This document shows, in pieces, positions 9,231 to 19,523 of a DNA stretch of 64,000 bases; the stretch's first letter is position 1, and every line of letters starts with the position of its first letter. Source of the stretch: Kangiella aquimarina DSM 16071 (GTDB lineage Bacteria; Pseudomonadota; Gammaproteobacteria; Enterobacterales; Kangiellaceae); NCBI RefSeq assembly GCF_000374105.1, contig NZ_KB893650.1, positions 924,862 to 988,861 of the forward strand, in the 5' to 3' direction. A program made the translations under genes and the position numbers. The notes under the pieces are model-generated. The model did not search any database. It was given only the letters and a program-made list of their open reading frames with translations, and had not been told where the DNA came from.

Positions 9231-10520
9231 TCAATCCCTCATTGAAAAGTAGTCCTGTGTACCATGAGCCTCAATCGCTTCACCGATTTTGCGCATGGCA
9301 TGGGTATAGGCAGCATTTCTCATGCTACGGCCTTCTGAGTGAGCCAGATCCCAGATTCGGTTAAAGCTTTCGGACATGATTTTTTCAAGTCGCTCATGCA
9401 CGGTAGCCAGATCCCAGGCGTATCCAGAGCGGTTCTGCACCCATTCAAAATAGGACACCGTAACACCGCCTGCGTTGGCCAGTACATCCGGAATGACATG
9501 AATGCCTTTGTTATGCAATGTATCGTCAACATCACTTAAAACAGGACCATTGGCAACTTCAACGATGTATTTGGCTTTAATGTCATCAACATTGTGCCCA
9601 CCAATAACCCCATCCAGTGCTGCCGGTATAAGGATATCAACATCAAGCTCCAACAGCTCTTCATTGCTGATGGCTGTATGTTCAACCTGTTCACAGACAG
9701 AGTGTGTGCAGTAAACCGCTTTAACCTGCTTAGTAGCCTGTTTCTCTTTGTAGATGCTAGGCACATCAAAGCCATTACTGGAGAATATGCCGCCACGCGA
9801 ATCACTGATCGCAACAATCTTATAACCGCGATCATGCAACAGACGAGCGGCATGGTATCCACCATTACCAAAACCTTGCACCGCTACAGTAATCTCTTCC
9901 GGCTTCCAATTATGTTTTTTCTCAAGCTCAAGAATACACAGGTAGGCACCGCGACCAGTAGCATCATCACGACCAACGCTTCCACCAAGGCTCAAAGGCT
10001 TACCAGTAATCACGCCAGGTGCTTTTTTACGGGTAATGTATTCGTACTCATCCATCATCCAGCCCATGATTCGCTCATTAGTGTAAACGTCTGGTGCTGG
10101 GATATCGCGGTCAGGACTGATCACATCGGCCATTTGACGAACGTAAGAGCGTGATAGACGCTCAAGCTCCATTCGGGAAAGCTTTTTCGGATCAACAGTA
10201 ATTCCGCCTTTGCCGCCGCCATAAGGCAGGCCGACGACAGCGCACTTAATGGTCATCCATAAAGCCAATGCCTGAACTTCTTGTAGATTTACATCGGGAT
10301 GGTAGCGAATGCCGCCCTTAGTCGGGCCTAGCGCATTGTTATAACGGCAACGGTAGGCAGTAAAGTATTGGGTTGAGCCATCATCCATGCGCACTGGGAG
10401 TGAGGCAACCATGGTGCGCATCGGGTGCATGAGTGCTTCGATAACTTCATTATTGACACCGGCGCTTTCGCCGATTCGACGGACACGGGTAATCGCATCC
10501 TGATAGACCTGATCAGACAT
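9231..10520 (-). CDS. gdhA: Glutamate dehydrogenase
   Basis: 429 residues, the short hexameric class. It interconverts glutamate and 2-oxoglutarate with ammonia. GPTKGGIRYHP (65-75) and LPYGGGKGG (98-106) carry the substrate and catalytic lysines, the latter K104. PAPDVYTNERIMGWMMDEY is the conserved catalytic Asp segment, and VAVQGFGNGG is the dinucleotide-binding loop. The cofactor choice cannot be read safely. The 186-codon open frame on the opposite strand (9594-10154) is a shadow of this gene. It is monocistronic, with a terminator just beyond its stop. Confidence 0.95.
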   Translation of the reverse strand: MSDQVYQDAITRVRRIGESAGVNNEVIEALMHPMRTMVASLPVRMDDGSTQYFTAYRCRYNNALGPTKGGIRYHPDVNLQEVQALALWMTIKCAVVGLPYGGGKGGITVDPKKLSRMELERLSRSYVRQMADVISPDRDIPAPDVYTNERIMGWMMDEYEYITRKKAPGVITGKPLSLGGSVGRDDATGRGAYLCILELEKKHNWKPEEITVAVQGFGNGGYHAARLLHDRGYKIVAISDSRGGIFSSNGFDVPSIYKEKQATKQVKAVYCTHSVCEQVEHTAISNEELLELDVDILIPAALDGVIGGHNVDDIKAKYIVEVANGPVLSDVDDTLHNKGIHVIPDVLANAGGVTVSYFEWVQNRSGYAWDLATVHERLEKIMSESFNRIWDLAHSEGRSMRNAAYTHAMRKIGEAIEAHGTQDYFSMRD

Positions 10521-10693
10521 TGAAAATCCTATATTGGTTAATTTCTTGCGTTGAATTCCGTAAGTCTGGAGGTTATAGCACGTCAGAAAAGTGATGTGAA
10601 ATCAGCTGCCCAAAAATCAGGAGTGGTCGGAGCTATAAATATTCGTTATAAATAGCGTTATGATTCACGCTGATTAATACAATAGGCAGAGAA

Positions 10694-11503
10694 ATGAGTG
10701 GTAGCGAACATGCAGCATTTCAGCACAAAACCGTCTGGGTGACGGGAGCATCTTCTGGAATTGGTGAAGGATTGGCTTATGCACTGGCAAAAAAAGGTGC
10801 TCGTCTGATTTTGTCAGCGCGTCGCATGGATGAGTTGGAACGGGTCAAGGCTAATTGTGAGCATTCTGATCGCCATCACTGCGTTGAACTGGATTTGGCG
10901 CACAGCGAGCAGTTTGATTCGTTAGTAGCTCAGGTAATTAATGAGTATGGCCCCATCGACATATTGATTAATAATGCTGGTCTAAGCCAACGTTCGAAAG
11001 TGTTAGAAACCGACCTTGATGTGCATCGTCGCCTTATGGAAATTAACTATTTTGGAACCGTGAAGCTTACTCAAAGTTTACTGCCTCATTTACTGGAGCG
11101 TAAGCAGGGTGGTGTGATCACCGTCAGTTCACTGGTTGGTAAATTTACAACGCCATTGCGCTCAGCTTATGCTGCTTCCAAGCACGCGATAACTGCCTAC
11201 ATGGACAGTTTGCGAGCCGAGTTGCATGGCCAGGGCCTACAGTTTACAACTATCTATCCGGGTTTCATTAAAACCAACCTGACATATAAGGCACTTTTAG
11301 CTGATGGCTCTGAGCAGAACAAAATGGATGATGCGCAGGAACATGGAATGAGCCCAGAAGTGTGCGCCGAGAAGATATTAAAAGCCTGGCGCAAAGGAAA
11401 AGCAGAAGCCTTCATTGGTGGGCGTGAAACCAATGCCGTTTATCTTAAACGGTTTTTTCCAAGGCTTTTTGCGCGAATTGTTCGCACCGCAAAAGTCACT
11501 TAG
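10694..11503 (+). CDS. Short-chain dehydrogenase/reductase, DHRS7-like
   Basis: 269 residues, classical SDR. TGASSGIG (17-24) binds NAD(P), NNAG is at 93-96, and the catalytic set is S145/S146, Y159 and K163 (SAYAASK). The basic SARR after the second beta strand favours NADP(H). The C-terminal YLKRFFPRLFARIVRTAKV resembles the membrane-associating tails of DHRS7-type enzymes. The substrate is unknown. Confidence 0.87.
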   Translation: MSGSEHAAFQHKTVWVTGASSGIGEGLAYALAKKGARLILSARRMDELERVKANCEHSDRHHCVELDLAHSEQFDSLVAQVINEYGPIDILINNAGLSQRSKVLETDLDVHRRLMEINYFGTVKLTQSLLPHLLERKQGGVITVSSLVGKFTTPLRSAYAASKHAITAYMDSLRAELHGQGLQFTTIYPGFIKTNLTYKALLADGSEQNKMDDAQEHGMSPEVCAEKILKAWRKGKAEAFIGGRETNAVYLKRFFPRLFARIVRTAKVT

Positions 11504-11532
11504 TCAGGTAAGACAGCTTTAGAAAAAATAAC

Positions 11533-11570
11533 CAGAAAGGCCAAAGTTAGATGTGGATATGGCCTTTCTG
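11533..11570. terminator. Convergent terminator hairpin
   Basis: CAGAAAGGCC (11533-11542) pairs with GGCCTTTCTG (11561-11570). On the minus strand it is followed by GTTATTTTTT. The hairpin includes the last codons of the diguanylate cyclase gene at 11547. Confidence 0.65.
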
Positions 11571-13259
11571 TTTCACTTTTCCACTGACCAGAATATCATC
11601 TGCCTGCTCAATCATTTGCAGCGCAGTAACCAGATCAGAGGCTTCAGCAACTACAGCTCCAATCGTAATGCTGACATCAATCGCTTTATCATTTTTGTCG
11701 ATCACTGCATGAGAGGTGATGTTCTTATGGATTCTCTTGAGTAGCTGTGTTGCATCTTTTTTGTCGGATACTTCAGCGGCAACAATAAATTCATCTCCGC
11801 CATAACGCCCCAGCAAATCAAAGTCACGTAATGAGGCACGCGTCCGATTCACCACAGCCTGCAACACCTGATCACCCACCAGATGATTATGCGCATCATT
11901 TATCTGCTTAAAGTTATCAATATCTATCAATGCCACAACGATTGACTGGCCTGTTCGATGAATACGATGAATTTCTTCAGCTAACCGTTGCTCAAATGAA
12001 GAGCGACGCAGGCAGTTAGTCAGATAATCATAAGTTGCATGTCGGTAATATAGCCAGTGCTTATGAATCAGAATAAAGGTGATGGCAATAAAAACGGTAA
12101 TCAGGAATATTGGTGACAGCAGTCCTGCTATACCTGTTACAAAAAGTGGCAACCATTGCTGGTCAATGGCAAAGTCGATCAGAACCGTGAAAATATACAA
12201 AGCCAGAACTTTGGTCATCAAGCTTGCGTAGGGCAGCTCCTGACGCTTTGCTCGATAAAAAATATAAAAATAATAGGGCACCAGAATAAACACACTGATC
12301 AATTGAATGATGTGTAAAACGTAGTAAATCCAATCAATCGGCAGGATCGTTACGCTGACAGTTCCCAGTAATAGAATAATGGTAAGAATACCTTTAATGA
12401 TCCAGGGAATCCCTTGCTTGAAGAAACTGGAGACAAACAAAAAGAAATTTACCGTGAGAATAGCAAACAGCATCATATTAATGCGGAAGATGCTGGTTAG
12501 GTTAATTCCTGAGTCCAGAGCAGCCTGCGAATAGGTCAACAGATAAATCGATTCAAACACACAAAGAATCGCGAACAAGAGATTTTCACGATGCTCGGGT
12601 TGAGCAAGATAATAAAATATTTGGACCGCAGAAATCAGCAGTATCATGCCGATAAATATCATCAGCATTGATTCTTGTGTCGCTGTTTGCTGATAGATGT
12701 TTTTGACGCTATCAATTACCGGTGCGCCCATAACCAGCCCTCCGGGACGGGCATGATTATACACCTTGATGATGAGCTCATTGTTCTGGTCAAACTTAAG
12801 GATGCTGGATGGGACTGGATAACGGCGTTGATAAAGCGTCGCCTTTTCAAAGTTAGGAGCAAATTGCCCAGTCTCACCAATAAGGTGGCCATTAATGTAG
12901 AGCTTATCCGCATCACGGATCTGTGGTATGTAAATTGCTAATGCCTGGTGCTCAAGCTGGCGTGAAATTGAAAACTGAGTTCGATAAAACACGAAACCAT
13001 CAAGTCCGGGAAAAGCTGTTTCAATCGAATCTGGAACGGAGATAGTGCGACAATCGTAATGACTGGTTTTAGGAGGTGAGTAAAGACAGATCTGCCATTC
13101 ACCCTTTAATACATAAGGAATCTGCTCGATATCAAATCGAGTATTAGAGGTGTCTTTGATCGAACTCGATTCTACAACAGTAACTGCCTGCGATTGCAGG
13201 GCACCGAATAGCAAGAGAAAAAATACAAACAATAAACGAATCAACAGCCCCTCCTTCAT
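11547..13259 (-). CDS. Membrane diguanylate cyclase, 7TMR-DISM type
   Basis: 570 residues. A signal peptide (1-25) precedes a periplasmic beta-rich galactose-binding-like domain (about 30-190). Seven or eight TM helices (about 197-400) follow, then a GGDEF domain (410-570). The active-site GGDEF is at 487-491, and the RxxD inhibitory site (R478-D481) sits five residues upstream, so an active, product-inhibited c-di-GMP synthase is expected. The C-terminus departs from the usual ALYxAKxxGRN pattern, ending in SGKVKQKGH. The sensory domain could bind a small molecule or carbohydrate. Confidence 0.88.
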   Translation of the reverse strand: MKEGLLIRLLFVFFLLLFGALQSQAVTVVESSSIKDTSNTRFDIEQIPYVLKGEWQICLYSPPKTSHYDCRTISVPDSIETAFPGLDGFVFYRTQFSISRQLEHQALAIYIPQIRDADKLYINGHLIGETGQFAPNFEKATLYQRRYPVPSSILKFDQNNELIIKVYNHARPGGLVMGAPVIDSVKNIYQQTATQESMLMIFIGMILLISAVQIFYYLAQPEHRENLLFAILCVFESIYLLTYSQAALDSGINLTSIFRINMMLFAILTVNFFLFVSSFFKQGIPWIIKGILTIILLLGTVSVTILPIDWIYYVLHIIQLISVFILVPYYFYIFYRAKRQELPYASLMTKVLALYIFTVLIDFAIDQQWLPLFVTGIAGLLSPIFLITVFIAITFILIHKHWLYYRHATYDYLTNCLRRSSFEQRLAEEIHRIHRTGQSIVVALIDIDNFKQINDAHNHLVGDQVLQAVVNRTRASLRDFDLLGRYGGDEFIVAAEVSDKKDATQLLKRIHKNITSHAVIDKNDKAIDVSITIGAVVAEASDLVTALQMIEQADDILVSGKVKQKGHIHI

Positions 13260-13385
13260 GAGCCACTAAGATCAAAAGACCTAATATTCCTTCAAGCTAA
13301 ATTCAGTAAAGTTGTTTTATTTTATACTTATGTAGTCACTATACCAGTTTATTGGAGTAGTGCTAGCGGTATGTCGGAACTCAAA

Positions 13386-13412
13386 GAAAAAGCCCAGAGC
13401 ATATCTGGGCTT
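13386..13412 (-). terminator. Rho-independent terminator after the M28 gene
   Basis: AGCCCAGA/TCTGGGCT stem (13391-13398 and 13404-13411). On the minus strand it ends in a run of T. Confidence 0.75.
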
Positions 13413-13435
13413 AATGTTATTACAACGAAATAGTA

Positions 13436-15169
13436 TTACTTTTGCATGCTTTGGTCACGAATGGCCTTAAACTCGGTACCTTCGTTCCAGTTCGGATAAT
13501 CTCCGCTGTTGCTTAACAGGTAGCCAGCTTCAAAGAAAACTTTTACGTCATCTAATGCTGCTTCCCAAGCCCAGTCTTCCTGATATTCATCACAGGCCTG
13601 GTGGTAACATTCGCCACGCTTGGCGTTGTGCTTTTCGATCAGAGCCATGTCCTGGTCTTCACGATATTCAGTACCGCCACCGGCATAAATAGCAGGTACA
13701 CCAAGCTTGGCCAGACTGAAGTGATCGGAACGGTAGTAACCACCACGCTCAGGACTAGCTTCAGGAACCAGCTCACGGCCTTGGCGCTGGGCTGCTTTTT
13801 CAACATAGTTTTCCATTTGTGATTTGCCGAAGCCAACAACGGTTAAATCTGTAACACGGCCACTGACGTTCATGCTGTCGATATTGAAAGCGCCAACAAT
13901 CTTGTTCATGGGCACGGTTGGATTGGCAGCGTAGTATTTAGAACCAAGCAGGCCTTGCTCTTCGGCAGTGACCGCAATGAAAGTTACACTACGCTCAGGT
14001 TTCTCAGGCAGCGCCATGAAAGCTTGCGCAATGCTGATGATGCCAGCGGTGCCTGTTGCATTATCAATCGCACCATTGAACACCTGATCACCTTCAAGGT
14101 GCGGGTTCATACCCAGATGATCCCAGTGAGCCATGTAGACAACATGCTCATCCGGCTTAGTTTTCCCTGGAATGGTTGCAATCACGTTTGGTGATTCAGA
14201 TTTAGAAATGCTATTGCGCACGGTAACAGATGCTGTGGCGTCAATAGGCATCGGTTTGAAATCCGGCTTTAAGGCAGCTTCCTGAAGCTCACTCAAATTT
14301 AAACCAGCCTGACTGAACAGGTTCTGTGCCTGGTCAAAGGTAATCCACATTTCAACATCAAGTTTTGGGTCATCCCCAGGTTCGGCTAGATGATATTGTG
14401 GGCCAGACCAGCTATTAGAAACTACGTTCCAGCCATAGGATGCAGGAGCAGTGTCATGGATAATAATGGCGCCAGCGGCTCCCTGACGGGCCGCTTCTTC
14501 GTATTTATAGGTCCAGCGGCCATAGTAAGTCATGGCTTTGCCTTCAAATACCGCTGGGTCCTGGGTGTGGAAACCTGGGTCATTAACTAGAATAACCGCT
14601 GTTTTGCCTTCCATATCAAGACCTTCGTAGTCATTCCAGTTATATTCCGGAGCTACGATACCAAAGCCCACGAATACCAGCTCAGACTTATCAAGAGTCA
14701 CAGTGTCTTCAAGTTTGCTACTGTTAGCGACGAAATCTTCTGGAAATTTAAGAGTGTTATCGCCCAGTTGCAGTTCCATATTGGCATCGGCTTCGATACT
14801 GGTTAGCGGAACCTGTTGCAGGTAGCTGTCACCATTACCCGGCTCTAAACCCAGTTTCTTAAATTCACTGGCAAGAAACTCAACGGTTTTGCGGCCACCT
14901 TCTGTTGCAGGGCTGCGACCCTGAAAGTCATCGGTGGACATGAATTTGACGCGCGCTTTATATTGCTCAAGGTCAATATTGTCATAGGCAGTTAAAAAAC
15001 TGTTCTGCGGTTTACCGCTGTTCTGTGACTGAGCAGGTGTGGTTTTGGTAGAAGCTGCCTGAACCTGTGCTTGTTCAGTACTCTCAGGCTGTGCATTGTC
15101 CTGTTGCTTGTCATCGCAAGCAGACAGAAAGAGCGCTGTTATCGAAAGTGCTAATAAGGATTGTTTCAT
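13436..15169 (-). CDS. M28-family zinc aminopeptidase lipoprotein
   Basis: 577 residues from the ATG at 15169, which has AGGA 7 bases upstream and begins a lipoprotein signal (ALFLSAC, Cys18). A low-complexity Gln/Thr/Ser linker follows. A PA domain inserted near 150-300 is typical of secreted M28 enzymes. The M28 zinc set is visible: AHWDH, NGAIDNATG, TAEEQGLLGS, NIDSMN and YRSDHFSLAKLGVPAIY. It likely trims peptides in the periplasm or at the outer membrane. An upstream in-frame ATG (15226) would hide the signal peptide and is rejected. Confidence 0.9.
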   Translation of the reverse strand: MKQSLLALSITALFLSACDDKQQDNAQPESTEQAQVQAASTKTTPAQSQNSGKPQNSFLTAYDNIDLEQYKARVKFMSTDDFQGRSPATEGGRKTVEFLASEFKKLGLEPGNGDSYLQQVPLTSIEADANMELQLGDNTLKFPEDFVANSSKLEDTVTLDKSELVFVGFGIVAPEYNWNDYEGLDMEGKTAVILVNDPGFHTQDPAVFEGKAMTYYGRWTYKYEEAARQGAAGAIIIHDTAPASYGWNVVSNSWSGPQYHLAEPGDDPKLDVEMWITFDQAQNLFSQAGLNLSELQEAALKPDFKPMPIDATASVTVRNSISKSESPNVIATIPGKTKPDEHVVYMAHWDHLGMNPHLEGDQVFNGAIDNATGTAGIISIAQAFMALPEKPERSVTFIAVTAEEQGLLGSKYYAANPTVPMNKIVGAFNIDSMNVSGRVTDLTVVGFGKSQMENYVEKAAQRQGRELVPEASPERGGYYRSDHFSLAKLGVPAIYAGGGTEYREDQDMALIEKHNAKRGECYHQACDEYQEDWAWEAALDDVKVFFEAGYLLSNSGDYPNWNEGTEFKAIRDQSMQK

Positions 15170-15357
15170 TATCTGATCCTGTTTTCGAACTGTTATAGGT
15201 TTAAAAGTGCGTTTCATATTACCCATGCATGCTGATTAACTCAACTTGAAGTCACAAAACGGCTATGGATAACTTTCGGTTACATAGCAAAACTTGACTG
15301 GGGGCCTGTGCTGGGTAAGCTAGTTGCACTTGTTTTGTAGAGTAGAGAGTCCCATCC

Positions 15358-17790
15358 ATGAAAAAACAGCTAATCCCTCAGAGACTTGTACAGTCGTTAC
15401 TGGGTTGTGCACTACTGGTATCGACAACGGTATCAACAGCGGCATCGGCAGCCATACAGGCTCAGCCGTTAACCCTGAACAAAGTTATGTCAGATCCGGA
15501 CTGGATAGGCAATGCGCCACAGAATGCATATTGGCACTCAGATGGTCAGAGCATTTACTACCAGCAGAAACTGGTCGGCAATAAAGAGAAAGCCTGGTAT
15601 CAACTCGATCTGGCAAGTAAACAGGCCAAGAAATTGAGTGATAAGGAATTGCTTGAGCGAGATGGTAGCAATGGCGTTTTAAGTCAGAACAAGCTTCTAA
15701 AGGCCTACAATCTAAACGGCGATCTTTATGTGCGCTATCTTGAAACAGGAGAAGTTCGCCAGCTGACCAAGACACTTGAAAATGAAGGGACTCCAATTTT
15801 TATTGGAAATCAAAGTGTTGCATATCGTCAGGGGAACAGTTTCTACAGTATCAATCTCAATGATGGGCTGATCAGCCATTTGGTGGATGTTCGTCTGGAG
15901 GAAAATCCTGATAAGGAACAGGACAAGAGTTTCCTTGACCAGCAGCAAACGCGATATTTTGACTACATTCGTCAGAAGCAGGAACAACGTGAACATGATA
16001 AAAAGCGTAAACAGCAAATTGCTGAAAGCTCTGATCGTGATGCGCCACAACCCTGGTATTTGGGCAAAGATAAGGAAATTCGCACGCTGAGTTTGTCGCC
16101 TAATGGGCGTTATGTGGTTGTTGGTACTTATGACAAGTCCGATAAAAGCGGTAAGTCTGACAACATGCCGCGCTTTGTCACAGAAGATGGCTATGTTGAA
16201 AATCAAGAGGTGCGAGCGTTAGTAGGTACTTATGAACCTCGTCATGAGACCCTTCATTTGCTGGATCTGAAAAACCGCGAGCAATACGAGTTGAGTTACG
16301 AGGATCTACCTTACATTGAAGATGATCCACTAGCGGATATTAAGCGTGATACTGCGCGTAGGCAGGACAAGAAATATCAGGCTCATGAAGGTATCCGTAA
16401 TGTTTCCATCTTTAACTGGGGTTCAGACCGTGGAGTTCAGTGGTCCCCAGACGGCAATAATGCCCTATTCATGCTCTTCTCAGCTGATAACAAGGACCGC
16501 TGGATTGCGACTATCGACTTTGATGATAAAGAGTTGGAAAACCAGCACCATATGCGTGATAAGGCCTGGATTAACGACTGGAACTTCAATGATTTTGGCT
16601 GGATTAACAACAAATCGATTTATTACACCTCAGAAGAATCTGGCTTTAGTCACCTTTACACTAAAACTTTAAATCGTAGTGCTGATGCTTTGACCAAAGG
16701 TCGTTATGTCGTTGACTCGGTCAATCTATCGCCAGATAACAAGTTCTTTTACTATCGAGCTAATAAAAAGCATCCGGGTATTTTTGAAGTCTATCGTGTA
16801 GCTGTGGGTGGTGGTGAGTCGCAGGCCGTGACCAATCTGGGCGGCTTGAATGACTATACGGTATCACCTGACGGCTCTCAGCTCATCATTGAGCACTCCG
16901 AAGCCACAAAGCCGAAAGACCTTTACCTGGTTTCCTCAAAAGGTGGGGATGCCACTCAGTTAACCGACACGGTTAGCGATGAGTTCAAGTCTGTCAACTG
17001 GACACAGCCAGAGTATGTAGAAATCCCTTCGCGTGATGTTGATATGCCAATTCATGCACGTTTGTATAAACCTGCTGATTTTGATGCAGAGAGAGCGGAG
17101 CAATATCCTGCCGTGATTTTCATTCATGGCGCTGGTTATTTGCAGAATGCACATCAGGGCTGGTCACTATATTTCCGTGAGTTTATGTTCCACAGCTTCC
17201 TGACTCAACAGGGTTATGTGGTGCTGGATATTGATTATCGCGGATCGGCCAATTATGGTCGAGACTGGCGTACCGCCATTTATCGCCGAATGGGTACTCC
17301 TGAAGTAGTGGATCTGCAGGATGGCGCTAACTGGATGGCCAGTAATGTAAACGTTGATCGCAGCAAAGTAGGGATTTATGGTGGTTCCTACGGTGGTTTC
17401 CTAACCTTTATGGGATTATTCACAGCTCCTGACGAGTTTGCAGCAGGCGCATCATTGCGTCCTGTAACTGACTGGGCTCATTATAACCATGGTTACACCT
17501 CTAATATTTTGAATACCCCAGAGGTTGATCCGGTTGCTTATGAACGCAGCTCACCAATTGAGTTTGCTGAAGGCCTGAATAAGCCGTTGTTGATTGCCCA
17601 CGGCATGGTTGATGATAATGTATTCTTCAAAGACACCGTTCGTCTGGTTCAGCGTTTAATCGAGTTGGAAAAGACCGAATATTTTGAAACTGCAATTTAT
17701 CCAATTGAACCGCATGGTTTTACTGAACCATCAAGCTGGCTGGATGAATACAAGCGTATTTACTATCTGTTTGAGCGTCATCTGAAATAG
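15358..17790 (+). CDS. Secreted S9-family prolyl oligopeptidase-like peptidase (DPP IV type)
   Basis: 810 residues. A signal peptide (1-31) precedes an N-terminal beta-propeller with WSPDGNNALF- and SPDGS-type blades, then the C-terminal alpha/beta hydrolase domain. The catalytic triad is S677 in YGGSYGG, D752 or D753 in GMVDDNVFF, and H786 in EPHGF. It cleaves short peptides, often after proline or alanine. It is transcribed alone, with a terminator directly after. Confidence 0.92.
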   Translation: MKKQLIPQRLVQSLLGCALLVSTTVSTAASAAIQAQPLTLNKVMSDPDWIGNAPQNAYWHSDGQSIYYQQKLVGNKEKAWYQLDLASKQAKKLSDKELLERDGSNGVLSQNKLLKAYNLNGDLYVRYLETGEVRQLTKTLENEGTPIFIGNQSVAYRQGNSFYSINLNDGLISHLVDVRLEENPDKEQDKSFLDQQQTRYFDYIRQKQEQREHDKKRKQQIAESSDRDAPQPWYLGKDKEIRTLSLSPNGRYVVVGTYDKSDKSGKSDNMPRFVTEDGYVENQEVRALVGTYEPRHETLHLLDLKNREQYELSYEDLPYIEDDPLADIKRDTARRQDKKYQAHEGIRNVSIFNWGSDRGVQWSPDGNNALFMLFSADNKDRWIATIDFDDKELENQHHMRDKAWINDWNFNDFGWINNKSIYYTSEESGFSHLYTKTLNRSADALTKGRYVVDSVNLSPDNKFFYYRANKKHPGIFEVYRVAVGGGESQAVTNLGGLNDYTVSPDGSQLIIEHSEATKPKDLYLVSSKGGDATQLTDTVSDEFKSVNWTQPEYVEIPSRDVDMPIHARLYKPADFDAERAEQYPAVIFIHGAGYLQNAHQGWSLYFREFMFHSFLTQQGYVVLDIDYRGSANYGRDWRTAIYRRMGTPEVVDLQDGANWMASNVNVDRSKVGIYGGSYGGFLTFMGLFTAPDEFAAGASLRPVTDWAHYNHGYTSNILNTPEVDPVAYERSSPIEFAEGLNKPLLIAHGMVDDNVFFKDTVRLVQRLIELEKTEYFETAIYPIEPHGFTEPSSWLDEYKRIYYLFERHLK

Positions 17791-17799
17791 AGCGAGCAT

Positions 17800-17830
17800 A
17801 AAAAAAGGCTTCCAAATGGAAGCCTTTTTT
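17800..17830. terminator. Bidirectional rho-independent terminator
   Basis: AAGGCTTCC-AAAT-GGAAGCCTT is flanked by A and T runs between convergent genes. Confidence 0.92.
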
Positions 17831-17843
17831 ATAGCTGTATTTG

Positions 17844-18731
17844 CTACAGGGTATTTTGGGATTTCTTCACATCACCCAGGTAAATTTCCCGGTATGACAT
17901 ATACCCAACGCCGACCATGACAGGCATAAGTACAGCTGTTAGCAATGTACTTAATAACAAGTCTGCAGCAAGGGGAGGCAAAATTGCTGATACCAGAGCG
18001 CCAACAATCATGGATATCAGGCCAACTGCAATCCCCAGTCCAATCAATACTAGAACTAGTACTATCATTGGTAGGATATTCTTAATGCCGCCAATAAAGC
18101 TGTTCAAGAGTGCTGATAGAGGATTCTGTTCGGCGAAAAGAATCAGGTTCGGTGCAAACCAGTTAGCCAGTGAAACAGCGACAAAAGCGAGAAAGATCCA
18201 AAGCATATAGGGGCCAAATATATCAGCTACAGCTTTCAACTCGGCTTCTACTGCTATAGTGTCAGTGCCTGTCTGTAATATTGTCCAGTTAATCGACTGA
18301 AGAGTTTCGGTGCCAATGGAATTGACGAACAAATACACTATGACTGCACCGATAAAGGCAAACAGGCCACAGTAAATTAACAAAGCAAACTTACGGGTAT
18401 GGCTAAAGCCCTCAAAGAATTGCTGTGGCGTTACGTCACCAGCTTTTTGCTGTACTTTGTTTGCGCCCAGATATCCACCAGCAAGAAACATCGGATTCAA
18501 AATCAAAATCAGCATGGCGATTGCTGCTCCCAACATAGGTAACACAGTGGTTACGATGCTGTAGATAAGCCCAGCTAGAAACCATTTACCAAAATGGGGC
18601 ACAAAAATTTCCGAAAGTGAGCGCTCAACCCAATGATAGCCGCGACCAGGTGAAACCACCTGCGCCTGACCATTGTTCGGTTGTGGAGCCTGCTCCTCAT
18701 CTACATGAATAAATTCGTCATTCTTATCCAT
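17844..18731 (-). CDS. BPSS1780-family membrane protein
   Basis: 295 residues. The N-terminal cytoplasmic part holds GRGYHWVERSLSEIF, a signature of this family. It is followed by about six TM helices with long Val/Leu/Ile runs. Function is unknown. AAGGAATACCA precedes the ATG. The next gene upstream (nitroreductase) ends only 28 bases away, so the two may be cotranscribed. Confidence 0.8.
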   Translation of the reverse strand: MDKNDEFIHVDEEQAPQPNNGQAQVVSPGRGYHWVERSLSEIFVPHFGKWFLAGLIYSIVTTVLPMLGAAIAMLILILNPMFLAGGYLGANKVQQKAGDVTPQQFFEGFSHTRKFALLIYCGLFAFIGAVIVYLFVNSIGTETLQSINWTILQTGTDTIAVEAELKAVADIFGPYMLWIFLAFVAVSLANWFAPNLILFAEQNPLSALLNSFIGGIKNILPMIVLVLVLIGLGIAVGLISMIVGALVSAILPPLAADLLLSTLLTAVLMPVMVGVGYMSYREIYLGDVKKSQNTL

Positions 18732-18759
18732 TGGTATTCCTTGTTATTTAAGATGATCG

Positions 18760-19362
18760 TTATAGGATTTTATTGGCTTCATCAAAGTCCAGGCGTGGGC
18801 TGCGTGGGAAGAGGTTTTCTTCCGTTCCATAGCCTAAGTTGCACAGGAAGTTGGCTTTGATATTGGTACCTTCAAAGAAGGTTTCATTAACCATCTTCTG
18901 ATTGAAGCCAGACATTGGACCGCAATCCAGACCGAGCGCACGCGCTGCCAGAATGAAGTACCCACCTTGCAGTGAGCTATTTCGAAACGCTGTAGACTCA
19001 ATGAATTTCTCTTTGCCAACAAACCAGCTTTTGGCATCAGTGTGTGGGAACAGTTTTGGTAGCTTTTCGTAAAACTCCATGTCCATACCAATAATTGCGC
19101 AGACAGGCGCTGACATGGTTTTTTCCAGGTTACCTTCACTTAAGCAGGGTTTTAGCTTTTCTTTTGCTTCATCACTTTTCACAAATATAACGCGCATCGG
19201 GCAGCAGTTTGCGGATGTTGGACCCATCTTTACCAGATCGTGAAGTTTATGCAGAAGTTCATCGGAAACCTCTTTGTCCTGCCAAGCATTGTAGGTACGG
19301 GCTTCGAAAAACAATGTATCTAAAGCTTCCTGAGAAAGTGGTTCGGTAATATTTCGTGACAT
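18760..19362 (-). CDS. Nitroreductase family protein, RutE/HadB type
   Basis: 200 residues, FMN-dependent. The N-terminal [41 protein letters not shown] and the [11 protein letters not shown] segment match the RutE/HadB subgroup (malonic semialdehyde reductase-like). No other rut genes are near, so a general aldehyde or quinone/nitro reductase role is as likely as pyrimidine degradation. It is read toward the BPSS1780 gene. Confidence 0.85.
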   Translation of the reverse strand: MSRNITEPLSQEALDTLFFEARTYNAWQDKEVSDELLHKLHDLVKMGPTSANCCPMRVIFVKSDEAKEKLKPCLSEGNLEKTMSAPVCAIIGMDMEFYEKLPKLFPHTDAKSWFVGKEKFIESTAFRNSSLQGGYFILAARALGLDCGPMSGFNQKMVNETFFEGTNIKANFLCNLGYGTEENLFPRSPRLDFDEANKIL

Positions 19363-19523
19363 AAAATCCTCTTGTTTTACTGTGTTTAGGGTGCATTTTA
19401 CGCATAGTTTAACGATAATACAGTCCCTATTGCTTTATAGGTGCTGTTTTAGCCCTTATTAGCGTTATGCGTTTTGTTAATACTGCTCCATTGAGCAACT
19501 GCTGTGCATTGTAAATAACCTTA

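Noticed and set aside
9594-10154. 186-codon open frame antisense to glutamate dehydrogenase
   Set aside because: It lies wholly inside a well-supported gdhA, has no ribosome binding site or recognisable domain, and its composition is that of an antisense shadow.
15170-15226. Upstream ATG as start of the M28 peptidase
   Set aside because: It would place 19 charged residues before a clear lipoprotein signal; the inner ATG has a better ribosome binding site.
15712-16206. 164-codon antisense frame in the S9 peptidase gene
   Set aside because: It is hydrophobic only because it mirrors charged codons of the sense strand, and it has no start signals.
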